Shown: positions 6,527 through 6,970 of the stretch, in pieces
Layout: the number at the start of each line of letters is the position of its first letter
Numbering within the stretch: the first letter of the stretch is position 1
Position numbers and translations under genes: made by a program
Notes under the pieces: model-generated
Seen by the model: the letters and a program-made list of their open reading frames with translations, nothing else
Told to the model about the DNA's origin: nothing
Databases searched by the model: none
From: 188UL27-1 sp038526275
GTDB taxonomy: Bacteria; Pseudomonadota; Alphaproteobacteria; Rhodobacterales; Rhodobacteraceae
Assembly: GCA_038526275.1 (NCBI GenBank)
Contig: JBCBGY010000218.1
Location: 1-6,970 of the forward strand
Reading direction: 5' to 3'
Length of the DNA stretch: 6,970 nt

Positions 6527-6970
6527 TTAAGAGGCCACCTCATCCTCGGCCTGTCCGGCACCGGTTTCGGCGACGATCAGGGTAATTTCTGCTGCCTCCA
6601 GCATGGCAGCCGCTTTGTCGGATATGCCATCGTCAGTGATGACTGTGTCGATCCGCGATAACGGACACAGCACAAGGCTGGATCGCTGTTCGAATTTTGA
6701 GCTGTCCACCAGGACCACCAACTCATCGGCCTGGCCGATCAGTTTTTGTTCGGCTTGGATAAGCAACGGGTCCGCCTCCATGAGCCCCAACGGCCCAATC
6801 CCCTGCGCACCCATGAACATGCGGCGCGCATAAAAATTTCGGGTCACATCATTGTCGAAAGGCGACAAAATGATGTTCTGTTCGCGGTAGATCGCGCCAC
6901 CTGACAACATGATCGTGTTCTTGGAATGTTTCAGCAGGTGTTCGGCTATGGGAAAGCTGTTGGTGAAGAT
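6527..6970 (-). CDS. rhaR: DeoR-family transcriptional regulator, C-terminal part (partial at window edge)
   Basis: This is the last 147 codons of a regulator whose N-terminal part lies beyond the right edge; the frame is open to base 6970 and ends at TAA (6529-6527). What is visible is the DeoR effector-binding (sugar-phosphate sensor) domain. The fragment begins IFTNSFPIAEHLL, followed by the SGGAIYRE segment, then a FMGAQGIGPLGLMEADP stretch and VVLVDSSKFEQRS, where DSSKF is the family's D-x-S-K-F motif. The C-terminus ends in an acidic tail (AGQAEDEVAS). The helix-turn-helix, expected near residues 20-50 of a roughly 260-residue protein, is not in the window. Its position as first gene of a rhamnose transport operon matches rhaR of Rhizobium leguminosarum, a repressor of the operon, so autoregulation is likely but not shown here. 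The DeoR family call is secure. The rhamnose assignment rests on the neighbours. Confidence 0.9.
   Translation of the reverse strand: MFTNSFPIAEHLLKHSKNTIMLSGGAIYREQNIILSPFDNDVTRNFYARRMFMGAQGIGPLGLMEADPLLIQAEQKLIGQADELVVLVDSSKFEQRSSLVLCPLSRIDTVITDDGISDKAAAMLEAAEITLIVAETGAGQAEDEVAS

Noticed and set aside
6487..6561. Upstream ATG that would extend RhaS by 25 residues
   Set aside because: It would place the start inside rhaR and bury the signal peptide. The ATG at 6486 has a strong GGAGG site and begins a proper signal sequence.

Overview
All of the supportable coding sequence in this window lies on the minus strand and forms one compact sugar-uptake operon. In transcription order (right to left) it holds the C-terminal part of a DeoR-type regulator, a periplasmic sugar-binding protein, a double-domain ABC ATPase, two permeases, a sugar mutarotase and an FGGY-type sugar kinase. 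This is the order of the L-rhamnose locus rhaRSTPQUK described in Rhizobium leguminosarum. The mutarotase (104 codons, with the Tyr18/His22/Trp76-Trp77 pattern of L-rhamnose mutarotase) is the most specific single indicator that the substrate is L-rhamnose. The symbols follow the Rhizobium convention, in which rhaR, rhaS and rhaT do not mean the same as in E. coli.

The operon type, moderately high GC and general sequence style suggest an alphaproteobacterium, most likely Rhodobacteraceae (Roseobacter group). That placement is inference from style and not a database result.

Layout: 6527-6970 rhaR (5' part outside the window); 6487-6526 short gap with a strong ribosome binding site; 5494-6486 rhaS; 5422-5493 gap with a perfect 9-bp hairpin; 3898-5421 rhaT; 2921-3901 rhaP; 1944-2924 rhaQ; 1630-1944 rhaM (rhaU); 245-1633 rhaK; 1-244 no convincing gene, with a weak candidate terminator at about 125-146. 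From rhaT to rhaK every junction is a stop/start overlap (ATGA, ATGA, TAATG, ATGA), so the last five genes are almost certainly translated as a coupled block.

Proposed working: RhaS captures L-rhamnose in the periplasm. RhaP and RhaQ form the membrane channel, energised by RhaT. RhaM speeds anomer interconversion in the cytoplasm. An isomerase not in this window makes L-rhamnulose, which RhaK phosphorylates. An aldolase, also not in this window, would split the product. RhaR is expected to repress the operon until an inducer is present.

I found no evidence of an undescribed system. The items worth a second look are modest: the intercistronic hairpin after rhaS, an ambiguous rhaT start, a possible Tat signal on RhaS, two C7 tracts in rhaK and the unexplained 244-base tail.
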